Below, piece after piece: positions 13,779-16,166 of a stretch of DNA of 16,166 bases; positions within the stretch are counted from its first letter, which is position 1, and each line of letters begins with the position of its first letter. The notes under the pieces are model-generated. The model made no database searches, was not told where the DNA came from, and was given only the letters and a program-made list of their open reading frames with translations. The stretch lies in contig MFIX01000030.1 in assembly GCA_001780825.1 (NCBI GenBank), forward strand, positions 1-16,166. The letters are read 5' to 3'. The position numbers and the translations under genes were made by a program. Source of the stretch: Candidatus Glassbacteria bacterium RIFCSPLOWO2_12_FULL_58_11 (GTDB lineage Bacteria; Gemmatimonadota; Glassbacteria; GWA2-58-10).

Positions 13779-16166
13779 TCAAAAGTCCATGTTGATTCCC
13801 AGCCGGACTTCACGTGGTCTCCTATAGGCCAGCGGGTCATCCAGACTGGCCAGCAGGTTTGCCAGCTTGAGCGCGACAATCTCGTTCTTGGTGATAAACC
13901 CATCCCCGTCGATGTCCTGGATTTTCACCAGGTTTGCCGCATCATCTCCGGCCAGGTTGTCGATCTGCTCCTTGAGCGTGATCTGGTCTACCTTCTCGCC
14001 GGCGGACCCGCGGAAATCGGGCCGGTCGTTGAAAGCCTCTTCGAGGATATAGGCATCCGCGGCCGGGCTGCCGGTGGTTGGGTTGATATAGTCGATATTG
14101 TAATTCTTGAAATTGAAGAGATTGAAAACCTCGGCGAAGAGGGTCAGCTTGACCCGTTCGCCCGGGACCGGCAGGCGCTTGTTGATCCGCAGGTTGATAT
14201 CCTTGTACGAGGGGCCGCGGCCATTATTGTTGGTGCTCGCCGGCCGGCCATCCTTGCCGAGCCTGGTATAGGGCTGTCCGGTGGCAAAACTGAAAGTGAT
14301 GTATCCCGAGATGTCACGCAGGGCGTAATCCGCTTTCGTGCCCGGTTGGAAGAAACGCGGCAGGTTGAAATTGGCCTGGAGATTGAGCTGGTGTGTCTGG
14401 TCGTAGTCGATAGGAGTCAGCTTGCGCGGCGGCGGCTGCACGCCTCTTATGCCGGTTACCGGATCGAAAAAGGTCTGCCTGCCGAAAGTAAAGATATATT
14501 CTTGCGGGTCGCTCGCCGTGGCGCGCGGGAAAGACAGAGTGTAGGTGGCATTGAGGCCCCACAGCTCGTCCATCCTGCGGGAGAAAGTGACCTCAAAGCC
14601 CCGCGTGCTCATGCGGTCGCGGTTTGTGTGCACGCTCAGGATAGCGTTGCTGCGTGTGGCCGTGCGATCGGTGATCCCGCCCAGCTCGAGCAGCTCGGCC
14701 GGGGAGATCTGGCGCACCGCGTCATCCCCCTTGACCTCGCTGTGATAGCCGACAAAATCCAGGCGCACATTCTCCGAAAGCACCGTCGAGAAGCCGACCT
14801 CAAACATGATCGTCTGGCTCATCTCCAGGTTCGGGTTGCCGAAAATATTGTTGGTGTTGCCGCCCAGGTCGAAGCGGAAGTCCTGCCTGGCGTGGGCATA
14901 AACATCCTTGAAACTGGGGGCCTGGAAGAAGTGGCCGTAGGAGAGCCGGATCTGCGAGCGGTCGGTCACCGGGTGGGCCACGCTCAGCCGCGGGCTGTAG
15001 AATATTTGCGCTTTAGGGCGGTAGGTGGGGTCGCCGGGCCGGTATTCGCCGATCACCGCGGGGAAATCGGCGTTATAGTTCATGTAATCCACGCGCAAGC
15101 CATAGTCGAGCACCAGGTCCCCGAAATCCGCGATATTCTGGATGTAAGCCGCGCCGATAAAGGGATGCGTATCGTAAAAGTCCTGGAACACCCCCCCGGT
15201 CTGGCCGTAATCGCGCTCCATGATATGGGAGAGCTTGAAATCGACCCCGGACTTGACCCGGAAAATCCGGCCGAGCTGGCTTTCCAGGTCAGCCTTGAGC
15301 GAAAAGCGGTCCTCGCGGCTGTTCTCGAGCTGGGTGATCAGGCCGCTGTTGAGGAACAGGGCGGAATAGGCTCCACGGCCCTCCGGCAACTGGGTGATTG
15401 AGGTGGCGAACGGGATGTTCGAGCCCGGCACGGCCGAGGGCCAGAGTCCCCGCTCGCGCTCGAGCTGCGAGCTGGTCCCTCTGGGCTCGGTCTGCTCATC
15501 CTCCAGCCCGTTGTTGGTCACGTTGCGGTAGATGTCATCCGGGGCGGTGCGGTCCTCGTTGATAATTTCCAGGTCGGAAAAGCCGAAACCGCCGATAGTT
15601 TTGCGGCTGAGCATGGCGATTGTCGGCGTGCCCAGGTCGAGCGAGTTGCGGTATATGTTGGCGCGCAGCTTGATATTCGTATTGCGCCTGGCGCTCTGGT
15701 TAACGATCCAGTCGAAGCCGGCGGTGCTGTTATCGGTGGTGATCCGCGCGGCGATATTCGAGCGCTCCGGGTTGTTGAAAATGTTCGAGTGGACGTAGGC
15801 CCGGCGCTGCTTCCGGCTGTTCTGCCAGGTAGCAAGCCATTTTAAGTTATCGGTCTGGAACCAGGTGAATTTGCCGGAGAGCGAAGCCTGGTCATCGCCA
15901 TTGCCGGGAAGGCGCGCGGGATTGAGGTTGGTGAATACGCCTGCGCCGTTGACCTTGCGCTTGTCGTCCAGGGTGCCGGCCACGCCGTCCGCTCCGGAGA
16001 AATCATCGCCGAAGACGAAGCGCCGCAGGTCGCCGATTCCATCCTTGTTGGTGTCCTCGAACCAGACCGAGGCGAACGAATACTGGTCGAGATACTGGAT
16101 TTCCGGTCTTTTCGAGTCCGCATCCAGCGCCCCGCCGCCCTCCTTGGAGGCCGGCGAGTTGGGGTC
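13779..16166 (-). CDS. TonB-dependent outer-membrane receptor, 5' end missing
   Basis: The frame is open to the window edge at 16166; 795 codons are visible and the plug domain is upstream, outside. The GTG at 15983 is internal. Barrel features are plain: repeated beta-strand pairs, LRLSYGHFF-like strands (IRLSYGHFFQAPSFKDVYA), NIFGNPNLEMSQTIMFEVGF (the family's GNPNLEPE...EVG block), RVKLTLFAEVFNLFNFKNY and a last strand REVRLGINMDF ending in Phe. Such receptors import large or scarce ligands (metal chelates, vitamins, oligosaccharides) or handle exported polymers, using TonB energy; the ligand is not readable here. Between the FNLFN strand and the last strand lies a long insert containing a canonical EF-hand loop (13881-13916). 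Near the window edge DTNKDGIGD is a second calcium-type motif. It is the first gene of the minus-strand group, 168 bases before the 1141-aa protein. Confidence 0.93.
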   Translation of the reverse strand, partial: DPNSPASKEGGGALDADSKRPEIQYLDQYSFASVWFEDTNKDGIGDLRRFVFGDDFSGADGVAGTLDDKRKVNGAGVFTNLNPARLPGNGDDQASLSGKFTWFQTDNLKWLATWQNSRKQRRAYVHSNIFNNPERSNIAARITTDNSTAGFDWIVNQSARRNTNIKLRANIYRNSLDLGTPTIAMLSRKTIGGFGFSDLEIINEDRTAPDDIYRNVTNNGLEDEQTEPRGTSSQLERERGLWPSAVPGSNIPFATSITQLPEGRGAYSALFLNSGLITQLENSREDRFSLKADLESQLGRIFRVKSGVDFKLSHIMERDYGQTGGVFQDFYDTHPFIGAAYIQNIADFGDLVLDYGLRVDYMNYNADFPAVIGEYRPGDPTYRPKAQIFYSPRLSVAHPVTDRSQIRLSYGHFFQAPSFKDVYAHARQDFRFDLGGNTNNIFGNPNLEMSQTIMFEVGFSTVLSENVRLDFVGYHSEVKGDDAVRQISPAELLELGGITDRTATRSNAILSVHTNRDRMSTRGFEVTFSRRMDELWGLNATYTLSFPRATASDPQEYIFTFGRQTFFDPVTGIRGVQPPPRKLTPIDYDQTHQLNLQANFNLPRFFQPGTKADYALRDISGYITFSFATGQPYTRLGKDGRPASTNNNGRGPSYKDINLRINKRLPVPGERVKLTLFAEVFNLFNFKNYNIDYINPTTGSPAADAYILEEAFNDRPDFRGSAGEKVDQITLKEQIDNLAGDDAANLVKIQDIDGDGFITKNEIVALKLANLLASLDDPLAYRRPREVRLGINMDF

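Noticed and set aside
13746..15401. 551-codon open frame on the + strand inside the TonB receptor gene
   Set aside because: It lies codon-on-codon opposite the receptor. In that register stops arise only opposite TTA, CTA and TCA codons, which are rare in GC-rich genes. Its translation is low-complexity and matches no family, while the minus strand encodes a clear receptor.

Overview
The window looks like a chromosomal piece of a Gram-negative, GC-rich bacterium, probably from the Fibrobacterota-Chlorobiota-Bacteroidota (FCB) side of the tree or a related candidate phylum. The grounds are a PorV/PorQ-type outer-membrane protein, a large exported protein with a T9SS/FlgD-like C-terminal domain, and a TonB-dependent receptor. 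The phylum is an inference; no rRNA or other phylogenetic marker is present.

Left part (1-8260, all + strand): two sodium-coupled transporters, an NSS-family protein cut by the window edge and an AGCS alanine/glycine symporter, lead into a tetrapyrrole cluster. The cluster holds a HemX/CcsA-like membrane protein, a SirC-type precorrin-2 dehydrogenase, HemA, HemC and a CobA-HemD fusion. sirC, hemA and hemC are packed with overlaps of 25 and 14 bases, and sirC and hemC start at GTG behind strong Shine-Dalgarno sequences. Together these enzymes reduce Glu-tRNA, polymerise porphobilinogen, close the ring to uroporphyrinogen III, methylate it to precorrin-2 and oxidise that to sirohydrochlorin. 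This is the trunk of siroheme, corrinoid or alternative-heme synthesis. hemL and hemB are not in the window. A 333-base gap between hemC and cobA-hemD holds a large inverted repeat with perfect 25-bp arms.

Middle (8261-9045): a small secreted protein of unknown function (158 aa), preceded by a possible short leader ORF and followed by a good Rho-independent terminator. The minus-strand genes converge on this point.

Right part (9046-16166, all - strand): a TonB-dependent receptor (5' end outside the window), a 1141-aa exported multidomain protein and a PorV/PorQ-type barrel, in that order of transcription. The last two are 8 bases apart. They look like one cell-surface module, with a canonical EF-hand loop in the receptor's last predicted surface loop and a calcium-type Asp repeat in the large protein. 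A short palindromic repeat lies between the receptor and the large protein. No RNA genes, CRISPR arrays, transposases or phage genes were seen.
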